Made by a program: the position numbers and the translations under genes
NCBI RefSeq assembly: GCF_954871325.1
Contig: NC_088776.1
Location: 60,660,954-60,724,953, forward strand
Source of the DNA: Gordionus sp. m RMFG-2023
Lineage: Eukaryota; Nematomorpha; Gordioida; Chordodea; Parachordodidae
Direction: 5' to 3'
DNA: 64,000 bases
Shown: in pieces, positions 52,866 to 63,780 of the stretch
Layout of the letters: each line of letters begins with the position of its first letter
How positions within the stretch are numbered: the first letter of the stretch is position 1
The notes under the pieces: generated by a model
Told to the model about the DNA's origin: nothing
The model's database searches: none
Seen by the model: only the letters and a program-made list of their open reading frames with translations

Positions 52866-55191
52866 AGATCAGAAGTATCCGTCACTGGTTTTAAAGGGAT
52901 CCCTTTAAGAATTCAATATTTTAAAGGATATAGAACTTATACGGTATTATCACGTTTTAAACATGCTATAGAAGAATTTTAATTTTAAAAGGCGTTTTAC
53001 GCACGTTTTTCTAATTTTTTTAAAATTATTTGTTATTTATTTGGCCTTCAGAAATTCTAATACAGAGTATTAATCAATAGCTAATCAAAAGATCTGTTCA
53101 ACTGAAGGTTAAACTCTCCCCTTTAATGGACAAGTCTAGGTCTGGTGGATCAGGAATAATTTTATCAAAATAAAATATCGAAATGGGTATCAAATAATAG
53201 CTAATTTTAATTTGCTGTAAGTATTCATTCTCGGTCTTGATTGGTATGACTTGGTCTGAGGTGTATGAAGGAAGGAAGGGGGGGGGCAGATGTAATTTTT
53301 TTTTGATATAGGTATCAAATAAAAGGTAATTGAAATATTTTTTATTGTAATAATAATAATCACTAATAAATGACGGCCAGGTTTTGTGGGGGTCAGGAAT
53401 ATTTTTATCAACACAAAATATCGCTAAGGGCATCAAATAAAAGCTAGTTAAATATCTCCTGATTGTAATAATTATGCTTTAAGTAGGCGGAAGATCTTAG
53501 GTTGTCAGGAATATAATATAAACACAAAATATTTATATAAGAATCAAATAAAGTATTTTAAATATCTTTTGACTGAAAGTATTTATTATAAAGTTTTGGA
53601 CTTTCTGGGAAGGAGGGGGGGGGGGGTAAAAATAAAAATTTATATGGGTATCAAATAAATAGTAATTAAAAAATTTTTTTGATTATATTAATTTTATCAG
53701 GCTAGGGTTAAGATGCAATGTATATAATTATTAACGCAAAACATAAACATGGTTACTAAATAAAATTTAAATAAAAATTTTTAGACTTCAATATTATATC
53801 CTCAAAAACAGAGGTTAAATATATTCATTGCTTTTTAAAAACTCATTTTAGCCTAATGAAAATTATTTGTAGTAACTTAATCTATTTGTAATATTTTTAT
53901 CCCAAAATTTCGGCTATATTTGAAACCATCTATTCTCAAATTTTAAAATGACTATAAATTTTTCTTATTGCAGTTATAAATATTATACTTCTTTTATAAG
54001 CAAATTATCTCTATTATTATAACTTTTTCAAGCCACATAATCTACACATATTTTATTGATTTTGATAATTGATTTTTAATATAATTTTGAACAATTATTT
54101 ATTTACACAAATAATATTTAAGTCACATATTGTGAAAAAGTTAATGCCAAATTTTAAAACATTGACATCTCTTATTGTTGCAACTTTTTTGGCAATTGTA
54201 AATTGATTTATAATTCAATAAGAAGATACACTTCTTGCTGTTATTATGGAGATGGTCTTATTAGGGATGGTCAAATTGGTAAATTTTATTTATCTATGAA
54301 CGTTGGTTGTACACCGACCGGTATGAGAGATTATTATTATTACAATAAAAAAATATTTAAATTACCTTTTATTTGATTATTTTTTTGACCCCCCAACCTC
54401 CAGACCAAGTCATGCTTATCGAGACAGAAAATGAATACTTTCAATCAAAAGATATTTTAATTAGCTTTTATTTGATACCCATATATATTTCTGACCCCCA
54501 ACAACTAAATCCGCCCGGTATAAGGGATTATTACTATTACATAGCCCCCCCCCTCCATTCACTCTCCAGACTAAGTCATACCCATTAAGACAAAAATGAA
54601 TACTTTTAATTAAAGATATTGATATTAGCTTTTATTTGATAACCATATCGATGTGTTGATAAAAATATTTTAGACCCCAACAAGACCTAGATCAGCTCTT
54701 TATAAGAGATTATAATTATTTCAATAAAAAAAAAATTTAATTACTTTTTATTTGATACCCATATCAAAATAAATTTTTTACACTCCCCCCTCCTCTATCC
54801 ATCTTCCAGACCAAATCATACCCAACAAGACAAAAAAATGAATACTTACCCATATTGGGTTGATAAAAATATGACCCCCCAGACCTATACTCGCTCATTA
54901 AAGGGAAGAATTTAACCTCCAGTTGAATAGATCTTTTGATTATTTAAAGATTAATACCCTATATTAGACATATCTTATTTCATAAGGCCAAAAGAACAAC
55001 ATTGTAAATTAATAAATAACAATAAAATTAAAAAGAAATAAAACGAAACGCACGTAAAACGCTTTTTAAAATAAGATTCCACTTCCTCACGATTAAAACG
55101 TGATAATACCGTATTATCATTCCTTAACTTACTACCTTAATTTTTTAGTCATCTCTTTAAAACCAGTGATGATTCCAGATATTTCTGATCC
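52866..55191. mobile_element. Foldback element with long inverted arms (~2.3 kb)
   Basis: The left arm (52,866-53,800) and right arm (about 54,270-55,191) are inverted copies. The terminal gatcagaa...cactggttttaaag block matches the complement of the right end (ctttaaaaccagtg...ttctgatc). The cggtattatcacgtttta, ggcgttttacg, aatcaaaagatct and tgggtatcaaataa blocks follow in order in both arms. Within the arms, units with tgggtatcaaataaaagcta and a G-rich or C-rich run repeat in tandem, typical of foldback-type DNA transposons. No transposase is seen. The minus-strand frames at 53,098-53,436 are products of the repeats. Confidence 0.85.
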
Positions 55192-55289
55192 CAATATTGG
55201 TTATTATTGAATATTTTATTATTTTTTATTATTATGTTATAAAAAATATATGTTGAGAAAGCGACTCTTCTTCAAATAAAAATAATAAT

Positions 55290-55664
55290 TAGTTTATTTA
55301 AAAAAAGGAGAAGTAAACAATTGCAAAAAAGTTATTTTTTAATATGAGAATCTTCTATATATTTTTTCTTTGTAAAAATAACCTTTTTATTAATACAAAT
55401 TATAAATTTCTATCCTTTTGTAAATTGGAGAATCCACAAACAGATAAAATCATATCTTTTAGGTTTAAACAATTCTTACAAAGAGATGATGTTAGACCAC
55501 TCTCTGTATCTTTATTTTTGTGGATCCTCCTAATTACAAAAGAATAGATATTTATAATTTGTATTAATAAAGAGGTTATTACAAAGAAAAAATATACAGA
55601 AGATTCTCATATTAAAAAAAACCTTTTTTTGCAATTGTTTACTTTCCTCCTCTTTAACTAAACC
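55290..55664. mobile_element. Near-palindromic MITE (~375 bp)
   Basis: Arms of about 145 bp match as inverted copies: ggagaagtaaacaattgc / gcaattgtttactttcctcc, aatatgagaatcttct / agaagattctcatatt, and taatacaaattataa / ttataatttgtatta. A short unpaired centre joins them. Flanking duplications were not resolved. The 67-codon frame across it comes from arm sequence. Confidence 0.9.
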
Positions 55665-56439
55665 ATTCTTAAAACGGATAATGGTAATAAATTTAACTCC
55701 TTAGCTAGCGGTAAAATCATGCAACATCCCTCAAAGAGGCATTAAAAAGGTGTAAGAAATTATATTAGAGCATTCAATCTTTATGAAGCACCGCCGGCTA
55801 AGATTTATAGTATATACAATTATCGAATATGTTGAACTATTAATATGATTATCTAAAATTCTATCCCCCTTCCAGAACGATCGCTCTCTTGCTTGATTTA
55901 AGCATTTGACAAGAGCCCAAAATTTTATTTATAACATATTTAATGCAAAATTAAAATTTAAAAATGTTAATTGTTTACATAATCCAATTTAAAATTAATG
56001 TTATTTATCATTTTTTAATTATTGCTATCAATAAAAATTTAAGGTTGCCCATTAATTTGACATATTACTAGATAATTAATTCCTTCAATTTTCTTATATT
56101 TAATTTTTTTATCATGAATTTTAAATTGAACAAAAAGTATAAATTAAATAATATATTTACAAAATTATATATTTTTATAAAATATGGAAACCGCTTTATT
56201 ATTTTAAGAAAATTGTTCAAATAAAATAGTCATGATGATTCAAATAGATTAACCATATACCTAATGTATGCAGAATATTTTCTATATCAATTAAAATGAT
56301 AGTATATTTAAAAAAATAAAATTAATGCTAATATATGTACCCAATTTTTGGATTCTTTCACCTCCATTTCCTTGATTATTATAAAGTCATTATAAATATG
56401 AGACGTTTCAAAATAAATAACTGCTAAAATATAAGAGGA
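55665..56439. other. AT-rich noncoding region
   Basis: No gene or repeat recognised. Confidence 0.5.
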
Positions 56440-57650
56440 GGTTTTATTACTAAATAAATTAAAAACATATCATTTTGGTAAATAGGTTTAATTCATTTTA
56501 ACACTTATAATTATGTAAAAAAAATTAATTTAATTCATGCCGAATATCATAAATTGATAAAAACATTCAGTTAATTCGTAAATATTTTTTATACATATTG
56601 TACCTGTTTCCATATTTTCTAATGATTAATACATGGGTACATAGTATATAATAGGAAGTGGCATAAAATTTTTTTCATTATAATTTTGCTTTTTCTTTCG
56701 ATATGAATTCAAAAGTTACAAATATGCATTAACATATAAATTCCTTTTATTAAAAATATAATAAATATTACGCCCGAACCAAAATATTTTTAAATTAAAT
56801 TACGAAATAAATATAATAATATATTATAATATTTCCATATTATAAAAGTTAAAAATTATGAACTAAAATATTAGAGGGTTAAAAATAATAGGAATAATCC
56901 AATTTTCATATAATGCTTTTAATTAAACAGGCACATAATAAAGTTTTATGCGTTGTTTAGGGAATGGTTAGTAAAAAATATATCAAACTTTTTGTATACA
57001 ATATTAAAAAATCAGACACTGGAATATAAGTTTAAAAGTTGAATGACCATGCCCTCTCATTATCATTAATTAGTTATATTTAATATAAAAGATAAAGTTA
57101 GGTAAAGGGATTCTGTGTTATTAATTATACGAATTGAATTATAAATAAAAAAATTATCTTAAATTTTTCAAAACAATACATGCAAGCATTTTCTTAATAT
57201 CAACTGTGTTAGGCCTTGTTATGCCTTTTAATTTTTAATAAATTATTATCTAAGAAGCATGATATAATTATGTTTAAATTAGATTATAAAATTTAAGTTG
57301 AGTTGAAATTAATAAATAAGAATATCGATTTTTATAATTTATGATTATAAGATTTTAAATATCAAGGTGGTTAACGCCATAAATAATACCGCCAACCTTA
57401 GATTATTTCAGAGACAGAACAATTGAATTTCATTGATCTATCTTAAAAAATTATAGATGGAGATATATTTCAATCTAATTGTATATATTATAATTTTTGT
57501 TTGATAACTATCCATAAACTTCCCTGTATAAAATGTAACTATACATTATATCTTTTAATAAAATTATTATTAAAAATATGAAAAGTCAAAATGTTTTATT
57601 ACTCATTTTCTTGGCTATATTAGCTAAAATTTATATTTATTTTATATTTA
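56440..57650. repeat. Degenerate dispersed repeat, copy B
   Basis: Collinear with 44.9-46.2 kb through ctgtttccatattttctaat (56,608), ggaatggttagtaaaaaata (56,960) and caaaatgttttattactcat then ggctatattagctaaaa near 57,590. Old and patchy, noncoding. Confidence 0.45.
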
Positions 57651-58170
57651 TACATAACTCATATTTAAAGAAAATTATATATTTAAAAAACACTTCGAAT
57701 ATTCATTAAATACTCTAAGTGATTGAAGGTTGAATTAAAATATTTTTATATTTCTTTTAAAATTGCAAATAAATAATTCACATTCGTTTAGAGCATTTTA
57801 ATATTTTAGGGATGACCTGATATGATAAAACTACTTTTATTGTATATTGATATTTAATTTTTTTTTAAATTGAGAAAATATTTTATGTAAACACAGTTGA
57901 AAACAATTTGTTAGAATCTGGTATATAGTCTTCTCCTATCATTTTAAAATATAAATTAATGAAATATCTTGGAGAATTATTTTGAAGGTCTTATATTTGC
58001 TGTAGGCAGTCCGTTAGTATTGATGTATTAGTTTTTTTGTTATATAAAATAATCGATTTTAGTTTGTTATTTTTTATATAATTGTTTAAGGAAAATAATA
58101 ATTATAATGATAAGAAATATATATCATTAAAACATTGATTATTAAGATTATAAAAAATGTTTTTTTCTAA
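57651..58170. other. AT-rich noncoding spacer
   Basis: No gene. It ends abruptly at the first codon of the LINE fragment. Confidence 0.5.
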
Positions 58171-58680
58171 TCCAAAGGCCGTCCCTCTTTACACTGCAAG
58201 CGCTGTAGAGGCAGATTCATTAGACATTCAAAATGCAATGATACTATTGCCAGGGCCCTAAATTCTGCCGGTTTATCAACCCTAGAACCTACTGGACTCT
58301 ACAATTTTGATGGTAAGCGTCCCGATGGCTCTACCATGATCCATTGGAAGAGGGGGGAATTCCTAACCTGGGATTTCTCATGCATCGATCCCCTTGCCCC
58401 TTCCAATATAAAAAGAGATGCTCTAGTAGACGCCGAGACGAATAAACTCGCTAAGTATTCGCCATCGCTTCCGGCCAATTACACATTCCTACCACTAATC
58501 GCCACGACTCTAACGTCGTTCGGCTCTCATGCCCTAGCCTTCTTTAAAGAGCTGGGGAAACGGATCTCTACTAGGACCGAAGATCCCAACGAGGGTTACT
58601 ACCTACGCCAAAGATTAGCCCTCAATATAATAAAATCCAATTACCTGAGCTTCATATTCTCAATGACTGATACCCCATAA
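58171..58680 (+). pseudogene. REL-endonuclease-type LINE, C-terminal fragment, copy 3
   Basis: A 5'-truncated piece whose reading frame is open for 169 codons to its stop at 58,678-58,680. A Met occurs at 58,336, but similarity starts at about 58,180. It begins with LHCKRCRGRFIRHSKCND, matching the Cys/His and RH block of the 27-kb copy. LEPTGLYNFDGKRPDGSTM follows, and the PD is followed about 15 residues later by TWDFSCIDPLAPS (RPD at 58,318-58,326; Asp at 58,372), a PD...D endonuclease-like pattern. The distal part has FGSHALAFFKELGKRI and YLRQRLALNIIKSN and then ends normally. It lacks all reverse transcriptase sequence, so it cannot act alone. The open frame makes it the youngest of the three copies in the window. 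Confidence 0.87.
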
Positions 58681-58822
58681 TCACAGAATCGGCGATGAGA
58701 TGAGCAATTAAGAACAAGAGAGGGATATTCAGATGGAAGTCAACAAAAGAACCAAACCCTAATCACAGGATCGGCGATGAGTAAAGCAATTAAGAACAAG
58801 AGAGGAATATTCAGATGGAAGA
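58678..58822 (+). repeat. 92-bp duplication in LINE 3' tail
   Basis: taatcacagaatcggcgatg with gcaattaagaacaagagagg and atattcagatggaag occurs at 58,678-58,736 and again from 58,770 to 58,822. The stop codon TAA is the first triplet of the first unit. It is probably part of the LINE 3' UTR. Confidence 0.85.
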
Positions 58823-59681
58823 AGAAAAACTGAAGGGCAAACTATGAAAACTCATAATTCTTTTAAATCATTTGCTCAATTTATTATATTAATTTACTAT
58901 ATATTTATTTATATTATTTAAATATATTATTATTTATCCTTAAAAAATATACTAAAAAATGTGATTATTTTTAAAAAAAACATATTAATGAAATTTACTA
59001 TTATATTGATCGTTATTATATCATTCATTTTATATTACGCCTATATATATTTTTATGTAAATTATTATATTCATATCAAATGTAAACGTAGGACGAAGGT
59101 GGCCAAAAATCCTAACATGGAGCCTAGCCATGACGTATTTATGACTAATGTTAATTTTAAATTTTGAATAAACTCATCAGGAATTTAAAAAAAAAAAAAA
59201 ATTAATTTGTTATAAAATAGGTATTTTTTTTTTTTGCTAAAAAGTTTGTTATTTTTGAAAAGAAAAATAAAGAAAAATTTAGTTTTTAAAATTTAACATT
59301 TTGTGTAAAAACTTTGTATAAAATTTTAAAAAAAAGTTAAAAGAAAGGATTTGTAAAAAGAGAAAAACAAAAAAAACCTCTGAACCAATGTTTGTAAAAA
59401 GAGAAAAATAAAAACTCGTAACCAATCTTACTAAAATTATCGTTCCTACACCTCTTTTTTACCGTTAACTTTGTCAATATTAACAATCTTTATTAATAAT
59501 ATAAGATTTATAGTGGCTAAGGTATTTATATATATAATTTATAGGATTGTATTTTAATTAAGGTATTACTTATATTTTCCAGAATTTTCTCTAGCATATA
59601 TAAATTATATTTATTAGTTGCACTTATGAAAAAATAATTAAATCATATTAGGCAAAAAAAAAGTAATGATATAATTATAAT
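58823..59681. other. AT-rich noncoding region
   Basis: No gene. The 68-codon frame at 58,961-59,167 is Ile/Tyr/Phe-rich and unrecognised. Confidence 0.45.
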
Positions 59682-59900
59682 TAGTGTTTTTAAATAGTTC
59701 GATTTGAGCCTATTTAAAAAAAGGCTAGCTCTATATTTTAGCAAGAAAAATATAGACTAAGCTTAGAGATTTAGTTAATAGATGTGCAAATCTTTGTGCC
59801 ACCTATGTGCAAAATTGTTTGGCTTGCATAATATTTTTCTTAATAAAACATTGAGTTAGCCGTGTTTAACAATCGGCTATATCGAGCCTTTTCAACACTA
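59682..59900. mobile_element. hAT-type MITE, copy 7
   Basis: 219 bp with ends TAGTGTTTTTAAA / TTTTCAACACTA. Flanks attataat and aatataat match at 7 of 8, so the 8-bp duplication is nearly preserved. Confidence 0.9.
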
Positions 59901-60977
59901 AATATAATATTTTTAAAATAATTATCAAAATATAATTATTTTACTATACTTAGTTTCTCATTTGAATTAGAATATCCTAAATATAAACAAATTAAATGGG
60001 ATTAAAATTTAGATTTAATAAATATTAATAGCATCTAGTGCTATACTTAAAGAATTTTTCTTTTAAGTTTCTTTAAAAGTCAAAAAGATTTTAACTTATT
60101 TTTATAAACTAAAATCTTATTTCGCACTTGATAATATGAGAGATTATTTTATAATCAATTTTTTTAGAACATGAATCCAGTATTTTGTGGTCGACTTTAA
60201 GCTCGCACTGCAGGAATATGTCACCTTTTCCTGAAAAAGTCAGGTTGGAACATTTTAATTTATACTTTAAAGGCATAATTTTATCGGTGTATAAGTTCTT
60301 CTCTTCATAAAAGGTTTAATTTGTTTTATTTTTAATTGTTAATAAAGAGTGTGAATATCCAAACCATATTTGCGGAAAGTCCAATAAAATTTAGGGAAAC
60401 GGCAGGAAAAAGGATTGATAAATTTTATTTAAAAAAAATTGTTTTGATAATAAATATTAAATTATTTAGTGAATTTAACAAAGAATATGCTATTCGATTT
60501 ATATTAGTTTTGAATCGGACTAATATACAAATATAAGAATTATTATATTTGTATATTATTATATTAGGTTAATAATACATAACAATTTTCTTTAATGTAT
60601 TTTAAATTGATTTTTGTAAATAAATACTGTAATGTAATTTTACTTTAAATATAAAATATTATATTATCTTGACCATATAATTAATCTGTATAATTTCGCG
60701 TAAATATACATATATTAAAAAATTATACTGTATTTAAAAAAATATGATCGTTTAATTTTAACGTAAAAATATTTATTTATCCAAGAATCCAAGGTTCTTG
60801 TAAGATAATAAATTTTAATCATTAAATATTAAATTATATATTTTTTTTTAATTATTAAAATATAAAAATTAATTTTTGTTTTCTTCTTTTGACACAATAT
60901 CAACCACGGAGTTTAAAGTTATAATCTAAATTTAAAAAAAATGATCCCCTTCTTTATCTCTCTCACTCCTAACTACC
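59901..60977. other. AT-rich noncoding region
   Basis: No gene or RNA recognised. The frame 60,336-60,536 is low-complexity. Confidence 0.5.
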
Positions 60978-61141
60978 TAGTGTCGATTCTTTTATAAATG
61001 GCTAACTCAATATTATAGGCAGAAAAATCTATCTTTCTAAACCTAGAGATTTCGCTAACAGACGTCTAATCAGGCTTGTTTAATATTATTTAGTAAACCA
61101 TTTTTAAAAAAACGACTCAATTCGAGCCTTTAACAACACTA
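60978..61141. mobile_element. hAT-type MITE, copy 8 (shortened)
   Basis: 164 bp, with ends TAGTGTCG and TTTAACAACACTA. The middle is reduced. Its flanks do not match each other (taactacc, agctctct). The right end touches a 150-bp tandem array. Confidence 0.82.
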
Positions 61142-61555
61142 AGCTCTCTCTTTTACCATAACCGACTAACGACCGGGTTGAAAAACTTTTTTAATATAAG
61201 ATAACATATTATAAATTATTATATTCTTATAAAACTGATAAAAACTTTTAAAAATGAATCCATAATTTACATTACTCTTTTACAACACCATGCTCTCTCT
61301 TTTGCCATAACCGTGATAAAGTTTTTTAATATGGGATAACATATTATAAATTATTATATTCTTATAAAACTGATAAAAACTTTTAAAAATAAATCCATAA
61401 TTTACATTACTCTTTTACAACACTATGCTCTCTCTTTTGCCATAACCGACTAACGACCGGGTTGATAAACTTTTTTAATATAAGATAACTTATTATAAAT
61501 TATTATATTTTTTATAAATGAATCCATAATTTACATTACTCTTTTTGTATCAATA
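61141..61555. repeat. Tandem array, ~150-bp unit, three copies
   Basis: Units begin with gctctctcttttaccataac (or ttgccataac) at about 61,143, 61,291 and 61,427. They continue through ttttttaatataagataac and aatccataatttacattact. The second copy lacks the actaacgaccgggtt block and the third is shortened. Each join reads ttacaacac-a/c, resembling the end of the adjacent MITE. Confidence 0.92.
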
Positions 61556-61869
61556 AAGCTTCATAACATAGTTAGAAGCTTTAATTATATTTTATAAAAA
61601 ATTTTTATTTTTATCTTTATCTATCTAATGGGGAATAATTTTATAACTACAATATATTGAAACATAATATTTTATTTACGTGTGGCAGCTATATTTACTT
61701 AAATATAGTTTATAACAATAAATTGAATATCATGTTATACATATTCAAGAATTATAATCCTAATAACTTTGTTAATATAAAATTATTTTCTTACTAATAT
61801 TATTGAGTTTTTCTTTATTTTCTTTTATAAAAAAACATAAAATATATTATAATTTTTGCACATTTTTTT

Positions 61870-61992
61870 GTCATAATTTGTAAAAAAGTGTAACAATACC
61901 AATATTTTGAATTGAACTCATGACTAAATACCATAGGTGAACATGTGTCGCAGCAGCTTAGTGCTAAGTGCTTATGCCTTGAAAGGTTCTCA
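61870..61992 (-). other. Possible tRNA-derived SINE fragment
   Basis: On the minus strand the order is GGCATAAGCACTTAGCACT, then about 50 nt, then GAGTTCAATTC. These resemble Pol III A-box-like and B-box-like regions in the right order. No cloverleaf is intact and no tail could be defined. Low confidence. Confidence 0.25.
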
Positions 61993-61998
61993 AATTTT

Positions 61999-62846
61999 AT
62001 TGTTATTTATTTTTAAATGAAAGTAGATTTTACAATATGGGTATCAATGGATAGCTTATCAAAAAATTAATCTAACAGGAGGTCACCCCTCCCTAATGGG
62101 CTAGTCTAGGATAATAAGCATTAATATTTTAATAAAAAAATATCGATATGGGCAAATAAAAGCTAATATAATTTGTTTTTAAAAAAATAAAAATTTTATG
62201 TAGGTTTCAAATAAAAATTGAAATGTCTTTTAATTTTAATTATAATTAAATGGATGTATCATTGTTTTGCAGGCCAATTTTAACAGAGGGAGGGTGATAA
62301 ATAAATAAAATTTGGATATGAGAATCAAATAAAACATAACACCACTCATAATCAAATTAAGGATCAAATTCTCATTTCGCTTCTTTCTTTGCGGGCAATC
62401 CACTAATAAAAGTTTATTATTTTATTTGTATGATTTGTTATAAAATATCATTTTTCAAGGATTGGATTTTAATAAATGGATGAACGCCTTTGTACAACAA
62501 AAATTTTTTAATATATTTTTTCTAATAACAATTGGTAAATGCAGAAATGGTATAATGATAGTTTCAATTCATATTTTTTTATTTATTTTAATTAATTGAT
62601 TAAATTTTATATTATAAGGTAAAGTTTATTTTTACTTGCAAAATTTGTATATAATTTCTTAATGATAGAATATTATTACTTCAAAAAATATTTTAATTAA
62701 CTTATATTTGATAAACTATATATTTTCTGTTGGTAAAAATATTTCTGACCTCCAACTACATTATGGGTAAGATGTTGAACTGAGTTGGATAGATCTTTTG
62801 ATTAGATATCGATTGTTAGTATATTCTACAGCCAAAATAAAACAAC
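61999..62846. mobile_element. Foldback element, shorter relative
   Basis: The left arm has attgttatttattt, then ggataccta-like atagcttatcaaaa, ctagtctagg, and tatcgatatgggcaaataaaa. The right arm (about 62,690-62,846) has gatagatcttttgattag and ttagtatattctacagccaaa, the complement of the corresponding part of the 52.9-kb element's left arm. The outermost ends are missing, and the interior is shorter and more worn. Confidence 0.65.
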
Positions 62847-63219
62847 TAAGATAGGGGATTAATATAAAGTTATATGATGGATAGTATACAATTGGGAATA
62901 CTATTCAATAAATATTCCTAAATAGAATACTATTGGATAAATATGAGTGACAATTATTGATGATCAATTATATAGATATTTAATAAAATATATATAATAA
63001 AAAAATATATATAATTTGTAGGTTATCCGTTTATTTTTGTATTATTAAATCATATAAAATAATATTTCACCAGTATAATTTGATACATTTAATTTAAATG
63101 TTGTAGAAGTTAGGGTACTTTTTTGAATCATCAAAATGTGACTTGAAAGTAATTAATATTATTATGCGATTGTCTTCAAATTGGTTAGTAAATTATATAA
63201 TATGTCAAGTGATAAATTC
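62847..63219. other. AT-rich noncoding spacer
   Basis: Contains a short repeated gaatactattggataaata-type motif near 62,895-62,945. Nothing else recognised. Confidence 0.45.
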
Positions 63220-63418
63220 AGTTGTGTTAAATGGATCCTTTTAGCCAATACTTAAAACGGAATCAATATTGTACCAGAGAAAATATAAACTAAGACTCGA
63301 GATTTAGATAATAGATATCTTTGTGCCATTTGTAACAATTCAATATGCTTGCGTAATATTTTTACGACAAAATATTGATTTGGCTGTTTTAACCAAAATC
63401 GAGACACAACATGTTACA
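63220..63418. mobile_element. hAT-type MITE, copy 9 (strongly diverged)
   Basis: It keeps gtgttaaatggatcc, gactcgagatttagataata, ttgcgtaatattttt and a matching right end (cgagacacaac). No target duplication is readable. Confidence 0.7.
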
Positions 63419-63479
63419 TTATATATTAATTTAATATTGTGATAATAAAATGAGCTTAGAAATATTATATTTAGGTTAA

Positions 63480-63780
63480 AAAAAATTGTCCCACAAGAAT
63501 TCCATTTAACAGAACCGTTTGTGACTCCATACTATTCCTTCCGGAAGTACTTAGATCCTGATACCGATATAGACTTATTTGTCTTGTGTCATTGGCGATG
63601 GCTTCCAACTGTTTAGGCTGGTGGAAAATGTATCCATGTCTGACATCAGGAGTTATGATTCTTCAAAATGGCATAAAGAAGTGCAATGTAAGAAATTATC
63701 ATATGGCATACCACATTGTCTGAAGAACCGATTAAAGATGGCCATTTTTTATAATTTAAAATAATTGATCTATTAATATG
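63480..63780 (+). other. Complex patch of unknown nature
   Basis: Less AT-biased than its surroundings. A 61-codon plus-strand frame (63,579-63,764) and neighbouring scraps such as FVTPYYSFRKYLDPDTDID are not recognised. It may be a worn transposon ORF or an exon fragment; neither is supported by splice signals or a family motif. Confidence 0.25.

Noticed and set aside
53098-53436. 112-codon minus-strand frame
   Set aside because: It lies wholly in the repeated arm units of the foldback element, and its Pro/Tyr/Ile-rich content is the translation of those repeats.
54373-54588. 71-codon plus-strand frame
   Set aside because: Same reason: it is the opposite arm of the foldback element.
55344-55547. 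67-codon plus-strand frame
   Set aside because: It lies across one arm and the centre of the near-palindromic MITE and has no protein-like motif.
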